A stretch of DNA of 20,518 nt, from positions 4,605 to 25,122 of the IMG/VR virus record IMGVR_UViG_3300029319_000471. One strand, 5' to 3'. This document shows, one piece after another, positions 1 through 6,808 of the stretch; within the stretch, counting starts at the first letter, position 1, and each line of letters opens with the position of its first letter. Made by a program: the position numbers and the translations under genes. Source of the DNA: a virus. The notes beneath the pieces are model-generated. The model worked only from the letters and a program-made list of their open reading frames with translations, was not told where the DNA came from and made no database searches.

Positions 1-978
1 GAAACAACTCAAAGAGATGCTTTCTTGCAGAGTGGGGTCGTGACACCTCTAGCAGAATTAAATCTATCCGCAGAAAGAGGCGGAGACTTTGTAAAGATAC
101 CTTTCTACAAAGCTAACTTATCTGGAGACTTTGAAGTTCTTACAGATTCATTATCATTAACACCTGGCAAGATCACAGCCGATAACCAAATCGCTGCTGT
201 TCTTCATAGAGGTCGTGCATTTAGTTCAAGAGACTTGGCTGCATTGGCAGTTGGTGGTGGCCCTGACCCAATGGCTGCTATCGCTCAGAAGATGGCTGCT
301 TATGTTAATAACCAGAAGCAGAAAGATTTATTCTCCTGTTTAACTGGTGCATTTGGTTCTATCAATGCAAACTCAAGCAGTTCTGCATTATTTGATTTAA
401 CAATTGATTCAGAATCAGGTGACACTCCAACAACTTTAAGTCCAAGACACGTTGCAAAAGCACAGGCTTTACTTGGTGATCAAGGTCAAAAGTTGACATC
501 AGTTGCAATGCACTCAAAAGTCTATTACGACTTAGTTGAGAGAAATGCGATTGATCGTATTTACGACAACACTGGCGCACCTGATACAGACGCAACTTCA
601 GGTACAACAGCAAATGCTTTCCCAGGAACAACATCTATTCCTACATTTATGGGATTGAGAGTTATTGTTTCTGATGATGTTCCAACAACAGGATCTGGTT
701 CCTCTACGGAATACAGTACGTTCTTTTTCTCGCAGGGATCAGTCGTTACAGGCCAGCAGGCTCCAATCAGAACACAAACAGATAGAGATATCCTTGCTTT
801 AGAAGAAGCAATGGCAGTGGATCTTCACTACATCTATCACCCTGTTGGGTTGAAATATGCAGTATCGACAGTTAATCCCACTCGGAGCGTTCTCGAAACT
901 GTAGGCTCTTGGTCGAAAGTCTATGAGACAAAGAACATCGGTATTGTTCGTGCAACTAACGTAAGTAACCAAGATTAA
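1..978 (+). CDS. Major capsid protein (5' partial)
   Basis: This is the shell-forming major capsid protein, expected to adopt the HK97 fold. The frame is open from base 1 (reading ETTQRDAFLQSG...), so the TTG at 25 is an internal Leu and the true start lies left of the window; 325 residues are visible. The family match rests on an N-terminal 'LQSGVV' segment, then 'IPFYKANLSGDFEVLTD', 'LTPGKI', a 'FSSRDLAALAVGGGPDPMAAIA' helix, and a conserved C-terminal part with 'IRTQTDRDILALEEAMAVDLHY' and 'HPVGLKY'. From memory these are features of the gp13-like capsid family seen in many environmental siphoviruses. A decoration-like gene follows 2 nt downstream across a TAA-TT-ATG junction. Terminase, portal and protease genes would be expected further left. 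Confidence 0.88.
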   Translation, partial: ETTQRDAFLQSGVVTPLAELNLSAERGGDFVKIPFYKANLSGDFEVLTDSLSLTPGKITADNQIAAVLHRGRAFSSRDLAALAVGGGPDPMAAIAQKMAAYVNNQKQKDLFSCLTGAFGSINANSSSSALFDLTIDSESGDTPTTLSPRHVAKAQALLGDQGQKLTSVAMHSKVYYDLVERNAIDRIYDNTGAPDTDATSGTTANAFPGTTSIPTFMGLRVIVSDDVPTTGSGSSTEYSTFFFSQGSVVTGQQAPIRTQTDRDILALEEAMAVDLHYIYHPVGLKYAVSTVNPTRSVLETVGSWSKVYETKNIGIVRATNVSNQD

Positions 979-980
979 TT

Positions 981-1346
981 ATGGCTTCTTTATTTGATGT
1001 TACTGCTGGCCTTTTAGTTGGCCCAACAGGCGGTGGTACTGTAACTCAGGTTACTAACAAATCGACAGGTGTAACTCTCAATACTGAGAGTGGACAAATC
1101 ACAATGAACAATGCACAGCTTGACGCTGGCACAGAAGTATCTTTCACAGTAACTAACAGCAAGATTTCAGCAACTGATGTTGTTGTGGCTTGTCATGGTT
1201 CTGCTGGAACTGCTGGTTCATACTTGGTAAATGCAAATGCGATTGCTGCTGGATCTTTCGCGGTAACAGTTTCAAACGTATCTGCTGGAAACCTAAGTGA
1301 AGCAATTGTTATTAACTTTGTTGCCCTTAAGGGTGCATCAAGCTAA
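981..1346 (+). CDS. Putative capsid decoration / head-associated protein
   Basis: A 121-residue beta-rich protein with almost no charged residues, rich in Ser, Thr, Gly, Val and Asn ('TVTQVTNKSTGVTLN', 'AGTEVSFTVTNSKI', 'SEAIVINFVALKG'). It has no signal peptide or membrane segment. Similar short proteins follow the capsid gene in many marine and proteobacterial phages (recalled, not searched). The position directly after the capsid gene suggests a capsid-surface decoration role, and the alternating hydrophobic pattern fits an all-beta fold. The start follows TAA-TT with no Shine-Dalgarno site, so it is probably translated by ribosomes coming off the capsid gene. It could instead be a general virion structural protein; function is inferred from position and composition only. 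Confidence 0.6.
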   Translation: MASLFDVTAGLLVGPTGGGTVTQVTNKSTGVTLNTESGQITMNNAQLDAGTEVSFTVTNSKISATDVVVACHGSAGTAGSYLVNANAIAAGSFAVTVSNVSAGNLSEAIVINFVALKGASS

Positions 1347-1483
1347 TGGCAATGTACGCATTTAGGCGTATGAGAGCGAGAAATGAGGCTGCTCAAAAGG
1401 CAGCTTCATTAACTCCTACTCTTGAAAAGCCAAAACCAAAACCAAAGCCCAAGAAGGTAAAACTAAATGGCGATAACTCTTGA
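1346..1483 (+). CDS. Small Lys/Pro-rich basic protein (45 aa)
   Basis: A short gene whose ATG overlaps the previous stop in a TAATG junction and whose end overlaps the next gene by 17 nt. The 45-residue product begins with an Arg-rich helix (MAMYAFRRMRARNEAAQKAA) and ends in a Lys-Pro repeat followed by 'KKVKLNGDNS'. Exact coupling at both ends and fully coding use of the space argue that it is real. Short basic ORFs at this spot between the decoration and adaptor genes are common in phages of this layout (from memory). Function is unknown; a basic peptide in the head module might contact DNA or the acidic capsid interior, but that is speculation. Confidence 0.55.
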   Translation: MAMYAFRRMRARNEAAQKAASLTPTLEKPKPKPKPKKVKLNGDNS

Positions 1484-2027
1484 TGCAACTGTTGGTGGTG
1501 CTAACGCAAACACCTATATCACTCTTGCAGATGCAAATTCATTTATTGAGGGTTTAGTCCTCAGTGATGACGCTGCTGCATGGGATGGCTCAAGCAACGA
1601 CAATAAAAACCGTGCATTGTTTACGGCTGCACAAAGAATTGATCGTGAAAAGTTTTTAGGAGCTAGGGTTGATGATACCCAAGCACTTGAGTGGCCGAGA
1701 TCAGGAGTAAGAAAACCTGATACCTATACCAACCTTTATGGCTTATCTTTTCCCAATAGATTAGTTGCTGATTATTACACAGATACTGAAATCCCAGATC
1801 GTGTAAAAAATGCACAGGTTATCTTAGCTGTTTATCTCAACAACAATAGGAACGGTTTGGAGTTGAGTGGTCTGGAAGATTTTGAAACAGTAAGTATTGG
1901 TAATATAAATGCAACCCCTAGATTCTATGGGGCTGTTGGTATTGATCGAATCCCACCTATAGTTGATCATTATCTGATGGGTATTAGAATAGGTGGAAGA
2001 GCAAACTTACAAATCAAGAGGTCTTAA
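1467..2027 (+). CDS. Head-tail adaptor (DnaT-like phage family)
   Basis: A 186-residue protein matching the phage family labelled 'DnaT-like ssDNA-binding protein', which by gene position and fold acts as the adaptor ring under the portal (HK97 gp6 / SPP1 gp15 role). Recognisable parts are the N-terminal 'GGANANTYITLADANSFI', a helical 'NRALFTAAQRIDRE', the signature 'QALEWPRSGV' near residues 73-82, and a helical 'VKNAQVILAVYLN'. The C-terminal tail is basic ('GGRANLQIKRS'). ATG at 1467 lies inside the end of the upstream 45-aa gene, so the two are coupled. The 'DnaT' label is historical; I see no reason to expect a replication role here. Confidence 0.75.
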   Translation: MAITLDATVGGANANTYITLADANSFIEGLVLSDDAAAWDGSSNDNKNRALFTAAQRIDREKFLGARVDDTQALEWPRSGVRKPDTYTNLYGLSFPNRLVADYYTDTEIPDRVKNAQVILAVYLNNNRNGLELSGLEDFETVSIGNINATPRFYGAVGIDRIPPIVDHYLMGIRIGGRANLQIKRS

Positions 2028-2029
2028 AA

Positions 2030-2269
2030 ATGGGCTACGGCTACCAATATCCAGCAGGGATAATCATTACAGATACAAATGCCCATACTGGCAGATTCGG
2101 TAAAGTGCATTGCTTATCAAATGCAGAGGTGACTTTAGTTGCTGAGAACTTAACAGAAAATGGTTCTGCAACTATCAATGGCATCACAATGAAATCATCT
2201 TCAGAAATTGAAGGTGTAATTACGAGTATCACTCTTGCAAGTGGTCAAGTCATAGCTTATTCATTATGA
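2030..2269 (+). CDS. Small beta-rich structural protein, function unknown
   Basis: A 79-residue protein opening 'MGYGYQYPAGIIITDTNAHTGRFGKVHCLSNAEVT' and ending 'SEIEGVITSITLASGQVIAYSL'. The pattern of short hydrophobic strands and turns suggests a small beta-sandwich or beta-barrel. Comparable short proteins occur in head or neck regions of marine phages (recalled only). It begins 2 nt after the adaptor stop, and its own stop overlaps the next start as ATGA, so it belongs firmly to the operon. Candidate roles are a minor decoration or neck protein. No catalytic motif is visible, and there is no signal peptide. Confidence 0.55.
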   Translation: MGYGYQYPAGIIITDTNAHTGRFGKVHCLSNAEVTLVAENLTENGSATINGITMKSSSEIEGVITSITLASGQVIAYSL

Positions 2270-2619
2270 GTCTTGCCAACGCACTGAAAAAGGCAGCATC
2301 AAAAACTCTGAGCAAACTTGGAGGTGATGTGACTATCAGACAGGTCACGGCTGGCAGTTATAACACGACCACTGGAGCTATTTCAGAATCCACATCTGAT
2401 ACTACCGTCAAAGGTGCGTTAACAAATGTAAACAGATCTGAGGTAAATGATCTGATTGAATCTCAGGACAAAAGGCTGACAATATCAGCAGGGGATTTAA
2501 CATTTGTACCAACCACAAAAGATAGGGTTGTTATAAGCAGTGTTGAATTTAAAATTATTCAAGTTGTAACAAATGAACAAAATAATACAGCAATAAGTTT
2601 TGATTTAATCCTGAGGTAA
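2266..2619 (+). CDS. Head-tail stopper / head-closure protein
   Basis: A 117-residue protein with a short basic N-terminal helix followed by a beta-barrel pattern: 'GDVTIRQVTAGSYNTTTGAISE', then 'VKGALTNVNRSEVN', then 'QDKRLTISAGDLTFVPTTKDRVVI', ending in strands 'FKIIQVVTNEQNNTAISFDLIL'. This layout is typical of phage head-closure or stopper proteins that close the connector after DNA packaging. The assignment comes from pattern plus its place between the adaptor and the gp10-like protein. The ATG overlaps the upstream stop (ATGA), showing translational coupling. Confidence 0.65.
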   Translation: MSLANALKKAASKTLSKLGGDVTIRQVTAGSYNTTTGAISESTSDTTVKGALTNVNRSEVNDLIESQDKRLTISAGDLTFVPTTKDRVVISSVEFKIIQVVTNEQNNTAISFDLILR

Positions 2620-2621
2620 CT

Positions 2622-2987
2622 ATGGCAAGAGAAATAAACTTAAATGATATTGGAGATCATTTCGGTGAAAAAGTACAAACGGTTGTGAGGAAAGCAACTT
2701 TTAAAGCGGAGGCTGATATTAAACAATTTACGCCTGTATTTCAACCAAGAGAGGGTGAAACAGGAGTTGGTGGAACTTTACGAAATTCATGGAAAAGTGA
2801 GGTAAAACCATTTGTTGGAATTGTTTCTTCAAATATTGAATATGCTGAACCTGTTGCTTATGGAACAAACTTGCCTCGAAGTTGGGGTAAAATTTACAGA
2901 ACTCGTCAAAATACTATAAAAGGTTATCCAGAGCTTATTGCAAAGCAACTTGAAAAATTTATTGCAGATGAATTTAGGAGGGCATAA
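2622..2987 (+). CDS. HK97 gp10-like neck / tail-completion protein
   Basis: A 121-residue alpha/beta protein of the HK97 gp10-like group (the lambda gpZ position), which helps join head and tail. Diagnostic parts are the helix 'VRKATFKAEADIKQFTPV', the strand-turn 'GTLRNSWKSEVKPF', and the conserved 'SSNIEYAEPVAYGTNLPRSW', followed by a C-terminal helix 'IAKQLEKFIADEFRRA'. The 'N..YA..V.YGT' motif is the strongest family indicator. The stop overlaps the next start as TAATG. Confidence 0.72.
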   Translation: MAREINLNDIGDHFGEKVQTVVRKATFKAEADIKQFTPVFQPREGETGVGGTLRNSWKSEVKPFVGIVSSNIEYAEPVAYGTNLPRSWGKIYRTRQNTIKGYPELIAKQLEKFIADEFRRA

Positions 2988-3409
2988 TGGCAGCAGTTGA
3001 TTTAAATACCATCAGATCCACAATAGAAGCAAGATTGGCAACAGAACTTGCATCAAGCCCTGCAATACCTGTTGTCTTTAACAACATGGCATTTGATTCC
3101 ACTACAGAAGATACTTTTGTTCAATGTATAACAAGTTTTGGCTCTGGTAGTTATTTAACAATGGGTGGATCTGGTAATTCTTCAAATAATATTGTTGGAT
3201 TAGTATTGCTAAATGTTTTTACGGAAGAGGGTATCGGGGCAGGGTCAAACTTTACAATTGGCAAAAGGTTGCGTGACCTCTACAATAATATTACAGTTTC
3301 AAATGTTATTTTTGATTCACCTATCGGCCCAGAAGTTTTAACATCAAGTCCAGAGGGTAAATTCCAAACACAAATTAGAATAACATTTGAAATATTCGAG
3401 GATCTTTAA
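2987..3409 (+). CDS. Tail terminator (gpU-like / DUF4128-type)
   Basis: A 140-residue protein that fits the tail terminator, the hexameric ring that caps the tail tube and docks to the neck. It begins with a helix 'TIRSTIEARLATELA', then 'IPVVFNNMAFDSTTEDTFVQC', a strand-rich centre containing 'NNIVGLVLLNVFTEEGIGAG', a helix 'GKRLRDLYNN' and terminal strands 'GKFQTQIRITFEIFEDL'. This order matches phage terminator-like families and the gene sits in the lambda U position, just before the tail tube. It overlaps both neighbours by one nucleotide (TAATG). Confidence 0.7.
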   Translation: MAAVDLNTIRSTIEARLATELASSPAIPVVFNNMAFDSTTEDTFVQCITSFGSGSYLTMGGSGNSSNNIVGLVLLNVFTEEGIGAGSNFTIGKRLRDLYNNITVSNVIFDSPIGPEVLTSSPEGKFQTQIRITFEIFEDL

Positions 3410-3552
3410 TGAAAATAACAGAGGCAATGCTTGATGCTATTGAAGCAGTAAAAGGTAGACGTGACCCTGCTTATTGGGATAGTCGTTGCAGAAGATATAT
3501 GGAAAAGCAAGAAAATTTAAAAAAAGATGTAAAAAAACCTAAAAAAGGTTAA
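3409..3552 (+). CDS. Small basic Lys-rich protein (47 aa)
   Basis: A 47-residue gene whose ATG overlaps the tail-terminator stop (TTTAATG). The product is MKITEAMLDAIEAVKGRR... followed by 'DPAYWDSRCRRYMEKQENLKK' and a Lys/Pro tail 'VKKPKKG'. It is an amphipathic helix followed by a basic tail, similar in style to the 45-aa gene in the head module. It lies between the tail terminator and tail tube. No family is recognised and function is unknown. One-base coupling and a coding-like composition support it as a real gene. Confidence 0.5.
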   Translation: MKITEAMLDAIEAVKGRRDPAYWDSRCRRYMEKQENLKKDVKKPKKG

Positions 3553-3577
3553 TATAAAATAAATACTTTCTTTTGTT

Positions 3578-3997
3578 ATGGCTATTAAGGGTGATGTAGG
3601 GAAAATTATGTTTGAAAACGCTGGCGGTACTGAAGCTGACGTTGGTCAAACAAGGTCTTGGTCTTTGTCTATTACCAAAGACACTATGGAGACAACAAAA
3701 CAAGGTGATACTTTTAAAACAAATATTGGTGGCTTGATTTCAGGTGAAGGTACAGCAGAACTTTTATATGCCCCTGGTGAAACTGGTGCAGGCTACACAA
3801 CATTTATTGATGATGTTCTAACTACAGGCGATAACGCTGACGCATTATTTGAGTTATTTCCTGATAGATCAACTTCAGCAAAAAAAATTAGTTTTGCTGG
3901 TATCATTACTTCTGCTGAATATGGGGCAACACTTGGCGAAGTTCAGGTAATAAATATCAGTTTTCAGACAAGCGGTACTATTACTTCAGCTATATAG
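3578..3997 (+). CDS. Major tail tube protein
   Basis: A 139-residue tail tube protein (lambda gpV role), which polymerises as hexameric rings around the tape measure. Diagnostic segments are 'QTRSWSLSITKDTMETTKQGDTFKTNIGG', 'LISGEGTAELLY', 'ALFELFPD' and 'KKISFAGIITSAEYGATLGEVQVINISFQTSG'. These strands and the position between terminator and tail chaperone make the call firm. The start at 3578 lacks a clear Shine-Dalgarno site; the upstream 25 nt are AT-rich, which may help initiation. Unlike lambda gpV there is no additional C-terminal Ig-like domain. Confidence 0.8.
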   Translation: MAIKGDVGKIMFENAGGTEADVGQTRSWSLSITKDTMETTKQGDTFKTNIGGLISGEGTAELLYAPGETGAGYTTFIDDVLTTGDNADALFELFPDRSTSAKKISFAGIITSAEYGATLGEVQVINISFQTSGTITSAI

Positions 3998-4027
3998 TAA
4001 ATTTAGAATAACTAACCCCACACAAAC

Positions 4028-4381
4028 ATGGCAGCAAAAAGAAACGTAGATCTCATCACTGAGGCTTTTAGTGATGTAATGACCGCAAGAAGAAAGTATG
4101 AGTTAAAAAAGCCAAATGGTGAACTATTGAAAGAGTTATATTTCCCACCACTTACAAGATACGACAGAATACAAGCACAAAACTCGGCTGGTACTGATGA
4201 GGCTTTGGCAATATCAACCAAACTACTTTGTCAACTTGCAGAGAATGAAGATGGTACAAAAGCTTTTGCTGCGGCTGATGCTGAAGACTTAAAAAGATTT
4301 TTACCAGAAACTGTTTTAAATGAACTTGAATTATTCATGATGGATATTCAAACTAATTTAGATACAGCAAAAAACGGATAA
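4028..4381 (+). CDS. Tail assembly chaperone, short (gpG-like) product
   Basis: A 117-residue protein at the lambda gpG position between tail tube and tape measure. It is mostly helical, with an N-terminal beta segment 'KYELKKPNGELLKELYFPPLTRYDRIQAQ' and helices 'ALAISTKLLCQLAENEDG' and 'AEDLKRFLPETVLNELELFMMDIQ'. Chaperones of this type coat the tape measure before tube polymerisation. The zero-frame product ends TAKNG-stop at 4379-4381. The last codons carry a slippery heptamer and give a minor extended product, listed separately. The stoichiometry (mostly the short form) is expected from lambda and is not visible here. Confidence 0.78.
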   Translation: MAAKRNVDLITEAFSDVMTARRKYELKKPNGELLKELYFPPLTRYDRIQAQNSAGTDEALAISTKLLCQLAENEDGTKAFAAADAEDLKRFLPETVLNELELFMMDIQTNLDTAKNG

Positions 4382-4557
4382 GGCGAGATAACTGGTTAAA
4401 TTTTGAGTTTTTTCTCGCAACAGAACTTGGAAAAACATTAGTTGAATTAAGAGAGGCTATAACAGAAGAAGAACTTATTTATTGGGCTGCATATTATGAA
4501 CTAAAAACTGAAAGGCATGAAAAAGAAATGCAGCGACAAAAGGCCAAATCAAGGTAA
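4028..4557 (+). CDS. Tail assembly chaperone, -1 frameshift (gpGT-like) fusion
   Basis: The join is at 4375: bases 4028-4375 in frame 0, then 4375-4557 in the -1 frame. Codons GCA AAA AAC (4367-4375) contain the classic heptamer A AAA AAC at 4369-4375, immediately before the frame-0 stop. The -1 frame continues for 60 residues, beginning RIRRDNWLNFEFFLATELGK and ending 'EKEMQRQKAKSR', so the fusion is 176 aa. The -1 ORF has a stop at 4354-4356 and no ATG, GTG or TTG near its beginning, so a frameshift is the natural route. The extension contains an acidic 'EAITEEELIYWAAYYEL' segment, like T-domains that bind the tape measure. It fills the gap before the tape-measure gene. Confidence 0.8.
4369..4418 (+). 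promoter_or_regulatory. Programmed -1 frameshift signal: slippery site plus predicted hairpin
   Basis: The slippery heptamer A AAA AAC occupies 4369-4375. After a 7-nt spacer, GCGAGA (4383-4388) can pair with TCTCGC (4413-4418). Inside it AACT (4390-4393) can pair with AGTT (4406-4409), leaving a 12-nt apical loop and a small asymmetric internal loop. Spacing of 5-9 nt from slip site to structure is typical for stimulatory hairpins. The pairing was found by eye; the energy was not computed. Confidence 0.7.
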
Positions 4558-4582
4558 TATATAATAAAGGTTATTTGTATTT

Positions 4583-6469
4583 GTGGCACAATCAACAGTC
4601 AGATTAATAGTTGATGCACAAAATGCTATCAATCCATTAAAGAGAGTAAATGATGCCACAAAAAATTTAAGTAGAAATACAGACAAATTAAAAGATAGAT
4701 TAAATAAATCAAACAGATCAATAAGAGAATCAGGAAGGGCTGCAAAATCAGCAAGTGCTGGATTTGCAACATTAAATAAATCTTTAATGCCGTTAATAAA
4801 GGCTCTTGCCGCAATAGCAGCTACAAGATTTGTTTTTGTTAATGCTGCTGATATTGAGACTCAAAGAAAAAGCTTAGAAGTCCTTACAGGCTCTCTTAGT
4901 AAAACAAACAAAATAATAAAAGAATTACAAGATTTTGGTGCTGTCACTCCATTTAAAAGTAGTGAACTAATTGAACAAACAAAACGATTAAAGGCTTTTG
5001 GTTTTGAAACTAATGAATTAGTAGACACCACAAAGAGGCTTGCTGATGTTGCTGGTGCTACTGGAGCAGATTTACAAGGTATTGCAACAGCCTTTGGACA
5101 GATAAGAGCAAAAGGAAAATTACAACAAGAAGAGAATCTTCAATTATTGGAAAGAGGGGTTGATATTACAACAGAACTTAAACGAATAACAGGTTTACAA
5201 GGTGAGGCTTTTGAAAAAGCACAAAGACAAGGAAAAATTGGGGCTGATCTTGTAAATCAAGCACTTATAAATTTAACTAATGAAGGTGGTGCTTTCTTTG
5301 AAGGTGCTTCTTCACAAGCAACAACGCTGAATGGAAAATTATCCACTTTGATAGATTCAACAGAAAGTTTGGCAAGAACCATCGGAGAAATACTTTCCCC
5401 TGCAATTAAAGGTGCATTGGATTTTGCAACAAAAGGTGTTACTGCTATAGAAAAATTGTTTTCAAGGTTTGGAGATATAGGTGATGTTGGTTTAGGTAAT
5501 GTTGCTAAAGCAGAGCAAGATGCACGCAGAGATGCAGCAAGACTAACAGCAACAAAATTTGGCACTGATTTTAAAGGAGAAAGCATATTTGCAAGTAAAG
5601 CAGAAAATGAATTTTTTAGGGAGCAATTTCAACTTCTTAGAGATCAAAATATTGAAAGAGAAAAGTTAAGGAACATACAATTTAAAGAAGTAGAAATTAT
5701 TGAAAAAAAAATAGAGAAAGAAAAAAAACACAAAGATTTAATAGAGGGTACAACTCTTACTTTTTCTGAAGGTTTAATACCATTAACTGATCTTTTTAAT
5801 CAAAGTTTGGGAGAAACAAACTTTTTAATCGAAGGTCTTTCTTTAGGTGCAGATATGTTTAATATGGAGCTTTTAAATGCAAAATCTGAAACAGAATTGT
5901 TAAATGAAAGGTTCAGAGAAATAGGTGAGGCAATTGAACAAGGTCTTGTTTCTAATCTTACAGATGCGGTTATGGGTACTCAAACATTAGGTCAGGCAGC
6001 AATAAATGTATTAGATCAATTGAAAAGAAAACTTATAGAAGTAGCTATTCAGAAAGCAGTATCTGGTATAGGAGGTTTTCTAGGGGGTATGTTTGGCGGC
6101 GGCGGTGGCGGCGGTGGCGGACTATTAGGCTTTGGCGGTGGCGGTGACGGTCTTGTACCTTTCATGCCAGGTTTAGGTGGAAAAGGTTTTGCTGAAGGAG
6201 GAAGACCACCTGTAGGCAAAGCATCACTTGTTGGAGAGCGTGGGCCAGAATTATTTGTCCCTTCTTCTGCTGGTACTATTATTCCAAATAATCAATTAGG
6301 TGGAGGAACTACAAATAATATTGTGGTTAATGTAAACATGGAAGGTGGTGTTGATGCACAAGGCGATGAAGAAGAAGGAAGGGAGTTAGGTACACTAATA
6401 GCAGCAGCAGTACAGGGTGAAATTGTAAAACAACAACGCCCTGGTGGTTTACTTTCTAATACTAGATAA
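4583..6469 (+). CDS. Tail tape measure protein
   Basis: A 628-residue tape measure, which sets tail length and helps DNA entry; at about 0.15 nm per residue it predicts a tail near 94 nm. The start is GTG at 4583, with AAAGG at 4566-4570. Residues 1-60 are helical and charged. A hydrophobic stretch lies near 68-84, and the tape-measure N-terminal domain spans roughly 85-285 ('FGAVTPFKSSELIEQTKRLK', 'QQEENLQLLERGVDI', 'LNGKLSTLIDSTESL'). A Lys/Glu-rich coiled coil lies near 350-385. A glycine-rich run (about 495-540, including nine Gly in a row at 505-513) is followed by the conserved tail 'LVGERGPELFVPSSAG' at 548-563. It directly follows the chaperone, as in lambda. No lysozyme or peptidase domain is seen. 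Confidence 0.88.
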   Translation: MAQSTVRLIVDAQNAINPLKRVNDATKNLSRNTDKLKDRLNKSNRSIRESGRAAKSASAGFATLNKSLMPLIKALAAIAATRFVFVNAADIETQRKSLEVLTGSLSKTNKIIKELQDFGAVTPFKSSELIEQTKRLKAFGFETNELVDTTKRLADVAGATGADLQGIATAFGQIRAKGKLQQEENLQLLERGVDITTELKRITGLQGEAFEKAQRQGKIGADLVNQALINLTNEGGAFFEGASSQATTLNGKLSTLIDSTESLARTIGEILSPAIKGALDFATKGVTAIEKLFSRFGDIGDVGLGNVAKAEQDARRDAARLTATKFGTDFKGESIFASKAENEFFREQFQLLRDQNIEREKLRNIQFKEVEIIEKKIEKEKKHKDLIEGTTLTFSEGLIPLTDLFNQSLGETNFLIEGLSLGADMFNMELLNAKSETELLNERFREIGEAIEQGLVSNLTDAVMGTQTLGQAAINVLDQLKRKLIEVAIQKAVSGIGGFLGGMFGGGGGGGGGLLGFGGGGDGLVPFMPGLGGKGFAEGGRPPVGKASLVGERGPELFVPSSAGTIIPNNQLGGGTTNNIVVNVNMEGGVDAQGDEEEGRELGTLIAAAVQGEIVKQQRPGGLLSNTR

Positions 6470-6808
6470 ATGGCAACTTTTCCTTCAATTACTCCTACTT
6501 ACGGAACAAGAAAAACAAATCAACCTAAAACACGAATCACACAGTTTGGTGATGGCTACCAACAACGTGTTCAGTTTGGATTAAATCAAGATCCTAAAGT
6601 TTTTAATTTAACTTTCAATGTAAGCGAAACAGATGCGGATACCATTGAGGCATTTCTTGATGCAAGAGGTGGAACGGAGAGTTTTGACTTCACTCCCCCT
6701 GCTGAAGCTAGTTCAAGCAAATTTATTTGTAAATCTTGGACAAAATCTATACCATATCTTGATAGAGCTACTATTAACGCAACATTTGAGGAGGTCTACG
6801 AACCATAA
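6470..6808 (+). CDS. Minor tail protein, gpM-like
   Basis: A 112-residue homologue of lambda minor tail protein M (Phage_min_tail family), part of the distal tail structure. Key segments are 'PSITPTYGTRKTNQPKTRITQFGDGYQQRVQFGLNQDP', 'VFNLTFNVSETDADTIEAFLDARGG', 'SFDFTPP' and 'KFICKSWTKSIPYLDRATINATFEEV'. The FGDGYQQR and FDFTPP motifs are characteristic. The gene follows the tape measure (TAAATG) and overlaps the L-like gene (TAATG), giving lambda order H-M-L-K-I-J. Confidence 0.85.
   Translation: MATFPSITPTYGTRKTNQPKTRITQFGDGYQQRVQFGLNQDPKVFNLTFNVSETDADTIEAFLDARGGTESFDFTPPAEASSSKFICKSWTKSIPYLDRATINATFEEVYEP

Noticed and set aside
25-978. Capsid gene starting at TTG 25
   Set aside because: The frame is open to base 1 and the upstream codons (ETTQRDAF) fit the capsid family, so TTG is internal.
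5257-5586. 109-aa minus-strand ORF inside the tape measure
   Set aside because: Shadow of the tape-measure gene; no start context, no neighbours on that strand.
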